From Bacillota bacterium (GTDB lineage: Bacteria > Bacillota > Sulfobacillia > Sulfobacillales > Sulfobacillaceae), in assembly GCA_021784595.1 (NCBI GenBank), contig JAJYHT010000061.1, positions 1-64,000 of the forward strand: 64,000 nt of DNA, given 5' to 3'. Each line of letters begins with the position of its first letter. Position 1 is the stretch's first letter. Below the pieces are notes generated by a model. It ran no database searches. It was given only the letters and a program-made list of their open reading frames with translations, and had not been told where the DNA came from. The translations under genes were made by a program, and so were the position numbers. Below are positions 1-8,862 of this stretch, in pieces.

Positions 1-334
1 TCCCCGTTATTTAACTGCAAGAACTCCCCTCACCACCCATCATTGAAACCACGAGCTAAGTATCCGCCCGATTATCCCCAAAACCATTTCCAAGGCTTCC
101 GTAACAGACCCTATCCCAACCCGCTCCTTAACTCTGTGTCCCTTAAGTGGACCGAATGGACTGAATACCAAACCTCTACTAAGTTTGAGAGGGCGGAAAA
201 AGGGTGGCGGCCCCATTTCGGGCGATGCATGGCCATTGTGTCGCAATCTTGCTGTCATATGCTCTAAATGCGGTACAGCATCGGATGAGACCGTATAATC
301 ATAAGAAACGGTCTAAAGGAGATCTTAAACGATC
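1..334. other. intergenic, nothing recognised
   Basis: No convincing gene, repeat or RNA is visible in this stretch. The two overlapping open frames on opposite strands have no recognisable domain and no SD. The last 30 bases contain the SD-like AAAGGAG at 315-321 that probably serves the ada-like gene. Confidence 0.5.
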
Positions 335-901
335 ATGCTGACGGTAAGCGACGAGTTGTATGAGGCCATTTGCCGCCGTACATCGACATTCGATGGAAGG
401 GTGTATATCGGGATTGTATCCACTAAAATTGTTTGCTTTCCTTCTTGTCGCTCCCGTCAACCCAAACGAGAAAACATTCGCGCCTATTCCACTCTTTTGG
501 AAGCGACCCAGGACGGATTTAGGCCATGTAAGCGGTGCCGCCCTGAACAACCTAAAGGCGAGTCTCCAGCTGCCGAACTTTTCCGTAACGTCGAAAAGAT
601 TATGACGTCGCGCTTCGAAGAACCGCTTACCCTACAATGGATGGCACAAGAACTCTATATCAGTCCAACCCATTTACAGCGCACCATAAAAGAATTTACC
701 GGACTTTCTCCAGCTGAGCATCTGACCCGCATTCGTATGGCTCGGGCCCAGGAATTGTTATTAGCGGGCTCCCTGCCTATCGCTACAATTGCAAAACAGG
801 TGGGATTTCGCAGCGTTTCACATTTCACAGTCCGATTTCAACGTTTTTTCAACGTTTCTCCCGCACTCTACCGTAGGGCTCGTCATGACGGCAATGGATG
901 A
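335..901 (+). CDS. Ada-type methylphosphotriester-sensing AraC regulator (AdaA-like)
   Basis: A 188-residue transcription activator of the adaptive response to DNA methylation. The N-terminal part is the Ada zinc domain: Cys34, Cys38, Cys65 and Cys68 are spaced as in Ada, where the first cysteine accepts a methyl group from phosphotriesters and switches the protein on. Residues about 85-185 form an AraC-type double helix-turn-helix. The C-terminal O6-methylguanine methyltransferase domain of E. coli Ada is absent, so the layout is that of Bacillus AdaA. The SD AAAGGAG lies about 13 bases before the ATG. It overlaps the start of alkA, so the two are probably one transcript and the product likely controls its own operon (inference). 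Confidence 0.88.
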   Translation: MLTVSDELYEAICRRTSTFDGRVYIGIVSTKIVCFPSCRSRQPKRENIRAYSTLLEATQDGFRPCKRCRPEQPKGESPAAELFRNVEKIMTSRFEEPLTLQWMAQELYISPTHLQRTIKEFTGLSPAEHLTRIRMARAQELLLAGSLPIATIAKQVGFRSVSHFTVRFQRFFNVSPALYRRARHDGNG

Positions 902-1814
902 AACAGAACACCTTCGGTTCCCCGACGGCATTTGGACCCTGCCAGTTTTGCCGCCATTTCAATTTCAGGAGATTGTACAATATCTCAGCCGTTCCACCCA
1001 AGAAGTCCTTTTTGGGGTGGAAAGCGGTGTCATCTATCGACTAGTTGTTGTTGGTGCAGAAGAAGCCGCGATTGAAATCACGGGAACTGACCGTTATATT
1101 CAAATTAGGTTTGTAGACTCTCCATTGCCATCACTCACCGTCCAAGAGAAGGTAGTCCAATTTGTCAAAGAGTGGCTGGATCTCGATCGAGATCTCACTC
1201 CTTTCTATCAACAGATGCGCCAGTGTCCGATCATGGGCAAAGTGGTAGAAAAACACCAGGGACTGCGTCTAGTCGGGATTCCTGACCTGTTTGAGGCGCT
1301 GGCTTGGGCCATCATCGGACAGCAAATTACACTGTCGTTCGCCTATATGTTAAAGCATGACCTCGTCACAACATTCGGGCCATGCCGCACCATTCAAGGC
1401 CGCGAATATTGGCGATTCCCCAGCCCGCAGAGAATGGCGCAAGTCGACTTGGGGACACTTCGCGAGCTCAGATTTTCCCGTCAAAAGGCCACATATCTAA
1501 TCTCGGTCGCTAATCAATTGGCGAAGGGAGATCTATCTAAATCCCAGCTCCTAAATATGGGAGACTTTCGCGCGATGGAAGCGGCATTGACCCAATTGCC
1601 CGGCATCGGTCCTTGGTCAGCTCATTATGTACTGATGCGCTGTTTGAGAGACCCTACCGCATTTCCCGTCCAAGATGTCGGCCTGCAAAACGCGGTAAAG
1701 ACCCAAATGGGCACCAAGCAGAAACCCACCGTGTCAGACCTGCGGCAATTAGCCTCCCGATGGGCTGGGTGGGAGGCCTATGCCACATTCTACCTATGGA
1801 AAACGCTCTATTGA
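885..1814 (+). CDS. alkA: DNA-3-methyladenine glycosylase II (AlkA family)
   Basis: Base-excision repair glycosylase that removes alkylated purines. Helix-hairpin-helix motif LPGIGPWSAHYVLMR near residue 238 is followed by the GPD-type region PVQDVGLQ, whose Asp264 is the expected catalytic residue. About 309 residues, close to E. coli AlkA (282), with the N-terminal TATA-box-like domain present. The start is uncertain: ATG 885 or ATG 894, both inside the end of the upstream ada-like gene; the frame is open further upstream but that would overlap it by over 100 bases. The pairing with an Ada-type activator is classic and supports the function. Confidence 0.87.
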   Translation: MTAMDETEHLRFPDGIWTLPVLPPFQFQEIVQYLSRSTQEVLFGVESGVIYRLVVVGAEEAAIEITGTDRYIQIRFVDSPLPSLTVQEKVVQFVKEWLDLDRDLTPFYQQMRQCPIMGKVVEKHQGLRLVGIPDLFEALAWAIIGQQITLSFAYMLKHDLVTTFGPCRTIQGREYWRFPSPQRMAQVDLGTLRELRFSRQKATYLISVANQLAKGDLSKSQLLNMGDFRAMEAALTQLPGIGPWSAHYVLMRCLRDPTAFPVQDVGLQNAVKTQMGTKQKPTVSDLRQLASRWAGWEAYATFYLWKTLY

Positions 1815-2009
1815 ATCCAGGGAGCCTGCCGTCGTTGCGACGTTTGACAAACCGCCATGGTGCCACCGATCTTATCACGCCACCACCGTGGACTACGAAC
1901 CGTAAAATCCTTAGGGACCCATACCTGAGGCAAGGTCAGCCCAACGCCCATAAGGAACAACGGGAGCTGATTTGAGAAAACGAGAACCCTATCGACGAAA
2001 CCATTTCTT

Positions 2010-3914
2010 TCAGGAATGGAGAGAATTGACCGCCTTAGCCATTAACTCTGCATACACTTGGGCTCCGCTAGGATTCAAATGCACACCATCGGGATAAAAA
2101 TATTGGTTGTGGTTCGCACTTGCTGCATACCAATTGACCAGCGTCGTATGCGGAAATGTTGCGGCTACTTGAGCCAGTGTCGCATTAACTACATTTTGCC
2201 ACGGTCTAGGCACCCGCGTATTGACCAAAATAATTTGTTGTACTGGTCCTAAGGACTGTAGCAAAGAGACCAACTGCCCTTGGGTGAATGGCCCGTTCGT
2301 TCCCAATTCAAGAATAATCCGCCGCCCTAATTCCCCTTTACTGCGCAACTGGGCAATCACCGCGGGCGTTTGGTAGAGCTGGCGTCCAACCTGGGCGCTT
2401 ATCACAATTCCTGGAAACAACTGCTTTAGGTATGGCGAAGCGTCAATCATCACAGAATCGCCAATGGCCGTCATGCCCGCACCGCTTTGTGGCGTGGGTT
2501 TCGCCACAGTAACGGTGGGCGTGGCTTGCGAAACTTCCGCCGTCATCCCATGGCCATCCTCGCCCGCTCCGAAACTGTTTGCTTTTAGAGCGCCACCACT
2601 ATGTCCGATTGCGTCATGTGTCTTAAACAACAAGGGTGAGGGAATAGGGATTGTAGAGCCTAGGGAGGAGACCGGGAACGCGCCCGCGCTTGGCATCGAA
2701 GAAGGCACCAGACCCATCAGTCCCACTCCGGCCACTGCCAATATCATCGCGCCTCCCAATAGAGGAATCCACCGCAGGCCAGGGACCCAATGCCATCCCT
2801 CTAGGCGAGCTTTGTGCCACCATCGGCCAAGCGAGCCATGGCGAATGGGCTCCTCAATGTACTTCCAGGAGAGCGCAGCCAATGCCACGCTGAAAGCGAC
2901 TTGAAGACCTGCCCCGAGAAGATTGGTCCCTTTGGTATCCACGGTGGGGCTGGTCAAGATGATGACAGGATAGTGCCAGAGATAAATTCCATAGGAGCGC
3001 ACGCCAATCCATCGCAACGGTTTGAATCCAAGTATTTTGCTTAGAAGAGACGTCGGATACGTTAGCGCCGCCACAACCCCAGCGGTGGCCAGCGAGAGCA
3101 CCACCAACCCTCCCCGATACAAGAAGGGTTGGTATTGGTTGGTTTTCCACATCATGAAGAGCACCACCATGATCCCGATGCCACCGACAACATCCAATAC
3201 ATTTTGAACCCAAGGTTTTATAACACTGTTTGAAAGCTTCCCGCTACGCCACACTAGGGCTAATGCGCCTCCAATCAGCAATCCAAATGCACGGGTGTCC
3301 GTACCGTAATATACGCGGTCGGGATTGGTTCCGGGCTGGTAAATCAGGGCCATCGCACAGGCCGACGCTGCCGCCAGTGTCAACGTGGCTCCCAAAAGCC
3401 AGCCCCTTCGTGGAATATATCGAAGACCCAACCCCAACAATAACGGCCAGATAAGGTAAAATTGCTCTTCCACCGCCAATGACCACAAATGCGTCAAGGG
3501 AGAAGGCGGCCCGAAACTGGCAAAGTATGAAACATGATGAAAGATGTACCACCAGTTACTAACATACAGCACTGCTGCCAAGACATCTCCACGCAGGAAC
3601 GCCAATTGAGAACGGTCAAATATGGTCACCCAAGCCACAACCACTGCCAGCATGACGAAAAGTGCAGGAAGTAAGCGGCGAGCCCTGCGGGTCCAAAAAT
3701 CCTTAAGATCGATCCGTCCTTTTTGTTCCCAACCAGCTACTAAAAGGTCTGTGATCAAATATCCTGAAAGGACAAAGAACACCCCAACTCCTAAAAGTCC
3801 CCCAGAAGCCCAGCTGAAGTTAAGATGATAGGCTATCACTGCGAGCACCGCGATAGCTCTCAGGCCGTCCAATCCTCCCATGTAGCGTCCATGGCCCGAA
3901 ACTGGTTTCGGCAT
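2010..3914 (-). CDS. membrane O-acyltransferase with SGNH domain (OatA-like)
   Basis: A 634-residue two-part protein. Residues 1 to about 400 are an acyltransferase-3 domain with about ten membrane helices, starting with the family signature GLDGLRAIAVLAVIAYH; the C-terminal part, outside the membrane, is an SGNH hydrolase-like domain with Ser487 in GDS and Asp609/His612 in DGVHLN. This is the build of peptidoglycan or cell-wall-polymer O-acetyltransferases such as OatA, which move acetyl groups across the membrane and onto a glycan. A Pro/Ser/Gly-rich linker separates the halves. SD GGGAGG lies 8 bases before the ATG. It is a single-gene unit; the glycan acceptor cannot be read from sequence. 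Confidence 0.85.
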   Translation of the reverse strand: MPKPVSGHGRYMGGLDGLRAIAVLAVIAYHLNFSWASGGLLGVGVFFVLSGYLITDLLVAGWEQKGRIDLKDFWTRRARRLLPALFVMLAVVVAWVTIFDRSQLAFLRGDVLAAVLYVSNWWYIFHHVSYFASFGPPSPLTHLWSLAVEEQFYLIWPLLLGLGLRYIPRRGWLLGATLTLAAASACAMALIYQPGTNPDRVYYGTDTRAFGLLIGGALALVWRSGKLSNSVIKPWVQNVLDVVGGIGIMVVLFMMWKTNQYQPFLYRGGLVVLSLATAGVVAALTYPTSLLSKILGFKPLRWIGVRSYGIYLWHYPVIILTSPTVDTKGTNLLGAGLQVAFSVALAALSWKYIEEPIRHGSLGRWWHKARLEGWHWVPGLRWIPLLGGAMILAVAGVGLMGLVPSSMPSAGAFPVSSLGSTIPIPSPLLFKTHDAIGHSGGALKANSFGAGEDGHGMTAEVSQATPTVTVAKPTPQSGAGMTAIGDSVMIDASPYLKQLFPGIVISAQVGRQLYQTPAVIAQLRSKGELGRRIILELGTNGPFTQGQLVSLLQSLGPVQQIILVNTRVPRPWQNVVNATLAQVAATFPHTTLVNWYAASANHNQYFYPDGVHLNPSGAQVYAELMAKAVNSLHS

Positions 3915-4305
3915 TTTTCAAACCTCCCTGAATCTGAAACCACACCACTGCTCCTAGACGAACTGATTAAGACAATCCATATTGTGGTGCCAACCCGATT
4001 CCCCATCTCCTCGGGCCATTTCATGTGGTCAGAAACGCAAAGACATCCATGTGATTTGAGAGCAAGCCAGTCCTTGATCCCAGGCAGAAAGACACGGTCT
4101 ACAACCGTAAATTTAGGTTATCCGTTTCTTGCTCGGCATCGGAATCACGGCTCTCGGAAAGTTTCTACCCGCTAAACGTCTTTTATCTTATCAGGGTTAC
4201 CGATTTAATCTACGATTGCATAAAAATATTAGAACACTCCCTCTCGAGATTTCGCCAGCATATACGCGATCGCCTGTCAAGGATAACGCCCCGGTTCGGT
4301 AAAAA
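3915..4305. other. intergenic, nothing recognised
   Basis: About 390 bases between the acyltransferase start and the terminator of the zinc-ribbon gene. AT content is higher than in the flanking genes. It must hold the acyltransferase promoter, but I could not pick a good -35/-10 pair. No repeat or RNA is evident. Confidence 0.4.
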
Positions 4306-4325
4306 GACCCCCTATGAAGGGGGTC
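4301..4325 (-). terminator. rho-independent terminator of the zinc-ribbon gene
   Basis: Seven-base perfect stem GACCCCC (4306-4312) with GGGGGTC (4319-4325), six-base loop, followed on the minus strand by five T residues (4305-4301). The stem overlaps the stop codon of the gene it ends. Confidence 0.85.
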
Positions 4326-4578
4326 AAATCGGAATAAAGTGTTGCCGTTTGACCTTTTTACGCATTTGCTGCCGGTATCGTCGTGCCGTCGTCAAATGCC
4401 GCACTCCGGGTGGGTACAGACGCACCAGTACAGTTTGGGGAATGGTCACCTGGAGATTCCCGCACAAGGTGCATTGCCGGCCTTCGACAACGGTGACCAT
4501 CGCCCGTATTCCCTCAATATTCAGCGGACCCGTGAGAATCACATCTTCCGATCCACAAATCGGACATCGTTCGTCCAC
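4324..4578 (-). CDS. small protein with two CxxC knuckles (YgiT-type zinc ribbon)
   Basis: Small protein with CPICG near its start and CTLCG about 32 residues later, which should bind one zinc ion. The spacing and the following basic tail resemble the YgiT/MqsA-type zinc-finger domain seen in antitoxin-like or regulatory proteins, but no helix-turn-helix follows and no toxin gene adjoins. Start choice: GTG 4578 has the best SD (GGAGG, 8 bases before); ATG 4593, ATG 4620 and GTG 4674 are in frame upstream, giving up to 116 residues. The tail is very basic (RRYRQQMRKKVKRQH). The gene is followed by its own terminator and preceded by DnaA-box-like sites. Confidence 0.6.
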   Translation of the reverse strand: MDERCPICGSEDVILTGPLNIEGIRAMVTVVEGRQCTLCGNLQVTIPQTVLVRLYPPGVRHLTTARRYRQQMRKKVKRQHFIPI

Positions 4579-4677
4579 TATGCCACCCTCCATTTCAGTA
4601 CCCACAAAGTAAGGGAACATTTCTTCTATTTCGGAATTTCGCTTTTGAACAAGCCATTTCCTGCCTTTATACACAGT

Positions 4678-4720
4678 TCATCCACAGTTTTTTCACACGG
4701 TTATCCCCAACATATCCACA
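4678..4720. promoter_or_regulatory. cluster of three DnaA-box-like 9-mers
   Basis: TCATCCACA (4678-4686), TTATCCCCA (4701-4709) and ATATCCACA (4712-4720) each differ from the DnaA box TTATCCACA at one base, all in the same orientation within 43 bases. They sit directly upstream of the zinc-ribbon gene. Seen in sequence; DnaA binding is inference. Confidence 0.5.
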
Positions 4721-4744
4721 AATCTTGACAGGACTTTGTCGAAC

Positions 4745-6289
4745 TTACACCCCTTGCCACCAAACTCGTTGTCCGGCTACGGCAGTTCCCACCACTGTCA
4801 GATTCTCCCAACAACGTTGCATCAGTGCCGCCACCGGGTCATGACGCCAAAACGTAAAATCTGCCTTAAAGCCGGGGGCCAAAACCCCAGCTTGCCGCCC
4901 ATCGGCTAATGCGGGCAATCGCGTATAGGCATCCAGGGCTTGGGTGGGTGACAAAGCCTCATTTACAGGCCAGAGGTCCTGTGGGCGGTCCGGGGGCGCT
5001 CGGTGGACGGCCATCCATAGTCCCCATCGTACATCAGGCGTAGCAATCGGTGCATCCGAGCCAAAGACCACCACTGTTCCATGTTGCCATATTGACCGAA
5101 ACCGAAATGCGTCTGTCCATCGATTCCCCCAGTACTCTTGGGCGATCGGGTAATCATCTACCATGTGCACCGGTTGCATGGACAAGGCAAAGTGATCGCT
5201 TAAGAACTCTAGGTCCTGGCTATCCAGCAATTGTGCATGCTCCACGCGATGCAACGGGGAAGAGTACCTAGCCAGGCTTAATATCGCAAGCGCTTGATGG
5301 ACGGCTTCGTCTCCAATCGCGTGCATGGCAACCGCCATTCCCATGCGACCCGCGTCATCCACCAAGGCCTTTGCCGTAGACGGGCTGAGCACGGGTACTC
5401 CCCGGTAGTCGGCCTGACCTTCATAAGGAGTTTTCAGCCACGCCGTTTGGGAGCCCAAGGCCCCGTCCCAAAACAGCTTTATTCCCTTTATCCGAAGCCT
5501 GTCCCCCCCAAATCCTCCCCTAATTCCACTGGCTCTCAACGGAACCAGAGCCGTATCAGGCAACATGACATCGATCCGCATCGGGAAGTCGGCTTCATCA
5601 ATGGTTTGCAGAGCTTGCAATCCCGGCGGCTGTTCCATGCAGGTCGCCCCTACCAGTCCCAACCGGGACGCCTCGTGCATCCCCCGTTTCACATCTTTGC
5701 GATTGATTTCTAAAGAGGGTTCTTCCATGCCTGCTAAGGCCCATTGCACCTGCTTTTCTCGTATGATCCCAGTCGGCTCGCCATGATGGTCGCGTTCGAT
5801 CACGCCGCCCGCCACGGGCTTTGTGTCGCGCGAAAGTCCCAGTATTTCCAACGCCTCACGGTTGAGCCAGGCGGAATGGTGGTCGTGGCTGAATAACAAG
5901 GCGGGATGCCCCAGGCTCACCAAACTCAATGCGCTTGCCGTGGGGGGCTGGTCCCAATTGTGGGAATTCCAACCCCCACCCAAAACCCACTCTCTTCCGT
6001 CAACACGCTTTTGTGTCCATTGTCGGATTAGATCCATTGCCTCGGACCGTGAGACGTCGGGAGGAATCGACACACGGCGAAAACTCCGCCCATATTCCAA
6101 CAAATGTATATGGCTATCCCAAAAACCGGGGGTAAGAAAGGCCCCTTCGCAATCCACCACCGCGTCCCGTCCAGTTTTCATAGCCAACAGCGACGCTGGT
6201 CCGATTTCCACAATGCTCCCTGCATCGGTGACCATTACTTCAACGCCGTGCACATGTGACGAGAAATTCGTCCAATATTGATAGGCCAT
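4745..6289 (-). CDS. amidohydrolase, YtcJ/AepA-like (amidohydrolase family 3)
   Basis: A 514-residue metal-dependent hydrolase. The first metal-binding motif HxH is at His60/His62 in FWDSHIHLLEYG, and later motifs HAIGDEAVH, HRVEHAQLL and VFGSDAPI supply further ligand histidines and the catalytic aspartate. N- and C-terminal strands form the usual small beta domain. Members of this group act on amides, formamides or cyclic imides; the substrate is not readable here. It starts 22 bases after the upstream SDR gene and is likely in one transcript with it. The SD before the ATG is weak (GGGTGA). Confidence 0.8.
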   Translation of the reverse strand: MAYQYWTNFSSHVHGVEVMVTDAGSIVEIGPASLLAMKTGRDAVVDCEGAFLTPGFWDSHIHLLEYGRSFRRVSIPPDVSRSEAMDLIRQWTQKRVDGREWVLGGGWNSHNWDQPPTASALSLVSLGHPALLFSHDHHSAWLNREALEILGLSRDTKPVAGGVIERDHHGEPTGIIREKQVQWALAGMEEPSLEINRKDVKRGMHEASRLGLVGATCMEQPPGLQALQTIDEADFPMRIDVMLPDTALVPLRASGIRGGFGGDRLRIKGIKLFWDGALGSQTAWLKTPYEGQADYRGVPVLSPSTAKALVDDAGRMGMAVAMHAIGDEAVHQALAILSLARYSSPLHRVEHAQLLDSQDLEFLSDHFALSMQPVHMVDDYPIAQEYWGNRWTDAFRFRSIWQHGTVVVFGSDAPIATPDVRWGLWMAVHRAPPDRPQDLWPVNEALSPTQALDAYTRLPALADGRQAGVLAPGFKADFTFWRHDPVAALMQRCWENLTVVGTAVAGQRVWWQGV

Positions 6290-6311
6290 CAGCTTTCACC
6301 CATTTCTCCCT

Positions 6312-7109
6312 TTATGCCAATCCCCGATGTACGCCGCCATCGATATCTACGGAAGTTCCGGTGACCAGGGCAGCGCCATCAGACAATAAGAAACACACCA
6401 CATTGGCCACATCAAGCGCAGTCGGCAAGCGACCCAACGGACCCCGCCGACGCATGTCGTCCAGCACTACATCTACTGCCGTGTGGCGAATTTGCGCATA
6501 ACTTTCAGCCATTTTGTGCAACAGATCAGTCTCGGTTGATCCGGGATTGACATTGATCAGACGGATGTGGTCTGGGCTGACTTCGTCCGCCAACGCTTTG
6601 GTTACCGCACGCAGAGCTCCATTGACTGCGCTAGCGATAGCCAACTGAGGATTAGGATCTTTGCCGGCCACCCCCACTAGATTAACCACCACGCCGTCTC
6701 CACTCCGTTTCATGAAGGGAATAGCAGCTCGCATCAGTGCCAAATAACCCCAAAATTTGACGTCAAAATCCTCATGCCAGTTGTTCCAGTTGGCTCCCAT
6801 GACGGTTGCCACTCTTGCCCCGCCGGCGGCATTAACCATATAGTCAAGCCTTCCCCATAAGGAGACCGCCGCGTGAACAATCATACTGGCCGTTTCTTCG
6901 CTGCCATCAATCGTACACGCCTCAGCCACGGCTTGGCCTGGACCCAGTAGAGAAAGCGCGCGGACTGTTTCCTGCAGCGTGGCTGCATGTTGCGACACCA
7001 ACAAAACATTGGCTCCCGATTCGATCAAAACTTCAGCCACAGCGCGCCCAATACCACGGCTGGCTCCCGTCACAATGGCAACCTTATTCGTAAATTCGGC
7101 ATACTTCAT
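6312..7109 (-). CDS. SDR-family protein lacking the Ser-Tyr-Lys catalytic residues
   Basis: A 265-residue Rossmann protein. The cofactor motif TGASRGIG is intact at residues 14-21 and the NNAG position reads NAAG. However, where classical SDRs have YxxxK this one reads ASAVN (Ala159, Asn163), and the catalytic Ser region is NLVGVAG. It may therefore bind NAD(P) without ordinary ketoreductase activity, or use other residues. Start: ATG 7109 has a strong SD (GGGGGGAAG, 7 bases); an in-frame ATG at 7169 overlaps the stop of the upstream gene (ATGA) and cannot be excluded. It is probably cotranscribed with the amidohydrolase. Confidence 0.75.
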   Translation of the reverse strand: MKYAEFTNKVAIVTGASRGIGRAVAEVLIESGANVLLVSQHAATLQETVRALSLLGPGQAVAEACTIDGSEETASMIVHAAVSLWGRLDYMVNAAGGARVATVMGANWNNWHEDFDVKFWGYLALMRAAIPFMKRSGDGVVVNLVGVAGKDPNPQLAIASAVNGALRAVTKALADEVSPDHIRLINVNPGSTETDLLHKMAESYAQIRHTAVDVVLDDMRRRGPLGRLPTALDVANVVCFLLSDGAALVTGTSVDIDGGVHRGLA

Positions 7110-7165
7110 TGCGCTTCCCCCCTGCACCAGGATCCATACTCCAACCATATGCAGAGATTTGCGGT

Positions 7166-8263
7166 TCATGAAGGCAGCTGTGGTTTGGTGGGCAAATACC
7201 AGGCTAAAGAAAATCCGTTGCCAACTGCTATCGATTGGCCGGGTCCTTTTGCCGCAGGAAATACCGGTTCTTGATTTTGGGATAAGGAAGCTCTAAAAAG
7301 ACTTTGGGGCAAAATTCGGCTAGTCCTGGTCGACAAGTTGACCATAGCCAATGCCACTTGACTGGATACCGGGTCCCACAGGCTCAAAATAACAGAATAA
7401 TTGTTGTTCCAAAGAAAGTTTGTGGATCCGCCAACCCACGGGGTTACATGGGTTGCGCTAGGTGTCCAAGCTGCAGGCACTGCTATCAGATGATGGTCGC
7501 CAGTTTTTATATTTTGTGTCCACAGAAGATTAGCTAATTTAGGGGAAGACGCCACCGTACTGACCAGACAGACCATTTGGCCCGCTTGGACCCCCAACTG
7601 CACCGGAACACCCGGCAGAGCGAAAGATGTCTTTTTGCCGCCAGCCTGAAGCCATACTATCCGGTCGGGATTTGACACCGCCGCCATCAACGCCCCATCA
7701 GGCGCTTCACTAATCGAAATGGGCGTCCCTATTTCGGTGCCGGTTTGTTCAATCGCATTGTTTTTGATAAGCCAATAGCGCCATTGATTGGCTTGCAATT
7801 GTTCAACCACCGCCCAGATGTCGTACCCTAGCGGAAAAATTCTCCATGTCCCGGCAGCGTCAGGCTCGAGCGAAATCGTTCCCTTTGGACCATGCCATTG
7901 GTTGCCAGACCCTATCCACGATAATTGCCCGCCACTCCCCAATCCGACGGCACTGGCTGAGACCGGTCCTGGAGCAACGAACAAGTTTTCTGAAATCGGA
8001 TTCAGCCGCATGAGGGTGCTGGCCCCGGGAACGTTGGTCCACTGAACCAGCAATGCCAATTGATGGTTATCTGCCACCATAGCAGCCACGCGGCCTTCCA
8101 ATAGGGACTGCGATGATTTTAGGGAAATTTGACCGACGCCCGGGAAACTCGCGGGCAATGCCAGCGGGCTAGGTGAAGGCGATGCACTCGACGACCACCC
8201 ACAGCCGCCAGCACCAAACAACAATATACTGGCAACCAGCCATGACCAGCTTGCGGTTCGCAC
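7166..8263 (-). CDS. exported protein, possible lipoprotein, function unknown
   Basis: About 365 residues. The N-terminus has a hydrophobic segment (WSWLVASILLFGAGG) followed by Cys and a Ser/Pro-rich linker (SASPSPSPLALP), which suggests an exported or lipid-anchored protein, although the lipobox is imperfect (AGGC). The rest is rich in beta-strand-like repeats with tryptophans, suggestive of a propeller, but no family is recognised. Start: GTG 8263 is preceded by a G-rich SD; an upstream ATG at 8335 would overlap the NUDIX gene. The stop overlaps an alternative start of the SDR gene, so translation may be coupled. Confidence 0.6.
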   Translation of the reverse strand: MRTASWSWLVASILLFGAGGCGWSSSASPSPSPLALPASFPGVGQISLKSSQSLLEGRVAAMVADNHQLALLVQWTNVPGASTLMRLNPISENLFVAPGPVSASAVGLGSGGQLSWIGSGNQWHGPKGTISLEPDAAGTWRIFPLGYDIWAVVEQLQANQWRYWLIKNNAIEQTGTEIGTPISISEAPDGALMAAVSNPDRIVWLQAGGKKTSFALPGVPVQLGVQAGQMVCLVSTVASSPKLANLLWTQNIKTGDHHLIAVPAAWTPSATHVTPWVGGSTNFLWNNNYSVILSLWDPVSSQVALAMVNLSTRTSRILPQSLFRASLSQNQEPVFPAAKGPGQSIAVGNGFSLAWYLPTKPQLPS

Positions 8264-8306
8264 GTCGACACCCCCACCCCTATTGTGCGACGTTTCGACA
8301 CGACTT

Positions 8307-8744
8307 TCAAGGCGCCGACGGCAATTGTTGGGCACGCGCTTTTACCGCAGATTCGATAATGACACGTTGCGTCGGCAACAACTTTTCCGGCAATTCTCCA
8401 TCGTAGGGAATCCAACTGGAAGAGACAATTTCTCCATCTGCCGACAGCACCCCCTCAGCAGCGATTGCGGCTTCGGCCCAATACCCTACTTCCAAATGGC
8501 GGCGGGATGGGAATTCCGCATAAAGCCAATGCACAAGACCTAGATCAACGCGCGCCTCTTCCCAGACTTCCCGGCGGACAGCGTCCTCCAGTGTTTCGCC
8601 ATAATGGACCCATCCGGTAGGCAGGCCCCAGGGATATCGAGGTCGATAACTGTGCTCCAAAAGCAGAATGCGGTTTCGATGGAAGATAACCACCACCACA
8701 GCTAACACAAATTTAGCCTGGGTCCACCACATTAATTTCTGCAT
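8307..8744 (-). CDS. NUDIX hydrolase
   Basis: Pyrophosphohydrolase of about 145 residues. The NUDIX box is clear: GWVHYGETLEDAVRREVWEE, fitting Gx5Ex7REUxEE, which binds the divalent metal. The substrate (nucleotide or sugar derivative) is not evident. The frame is open upstream to 8966, but a terminator for the preceding gene lies inside that extension (8823-8852), so the start is placed at ATG 8744; ATG 8732 is another option. It lies 43 bases before the exported protein gene, probably the same transcript. Confidence 0.78.
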   Translation of the reverse strand: MQKLMWWTQAKFVLAVVVVIFHRNRILLLEHSYRPRYPWGLPTGWVHYGETLEDAVRREVWEEARVDLGLVHWLYAEFPSRRHLEVGYWAEAAIAAEGVLSADGEIVSSSWIPYDGELPEKLLPTQRVIIESAVKARAQQLPSAP

Positions 8745-8814
8745 GCTCCGCCGCTTCAAGGTTTTGCCCAATAGTCGCAAGAACCACCGTCGAACTCTTG
8801 CCAGCGCTGCCGAA

Positions 8815-8852
8815 AAAGAAAAACGCCCCCGCCGTGGTGACCGGGAGGGCGT
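8815..8852 (-). terminator. rho-independent terminator of the 62-residue membrane gene
   Basis: GC-rich stem ACGCCC...GGGCGT (8823-8852) with a run of T residues after it on the minus strand (8822-8815). It ends the mutase-membrane protein transcript and makes a start of the NUDIX gene upstream of it unlikely. Confidence 0.8.
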
Positions 8853-8862
8853 ACCCTCTGCC

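Noticed and set aside
1613-1975. 120-residue frame overlapping the end of alkA
   Set aside because: It is a shadow frame inside alkA continuing into the intergenic region, with no domain or SD.
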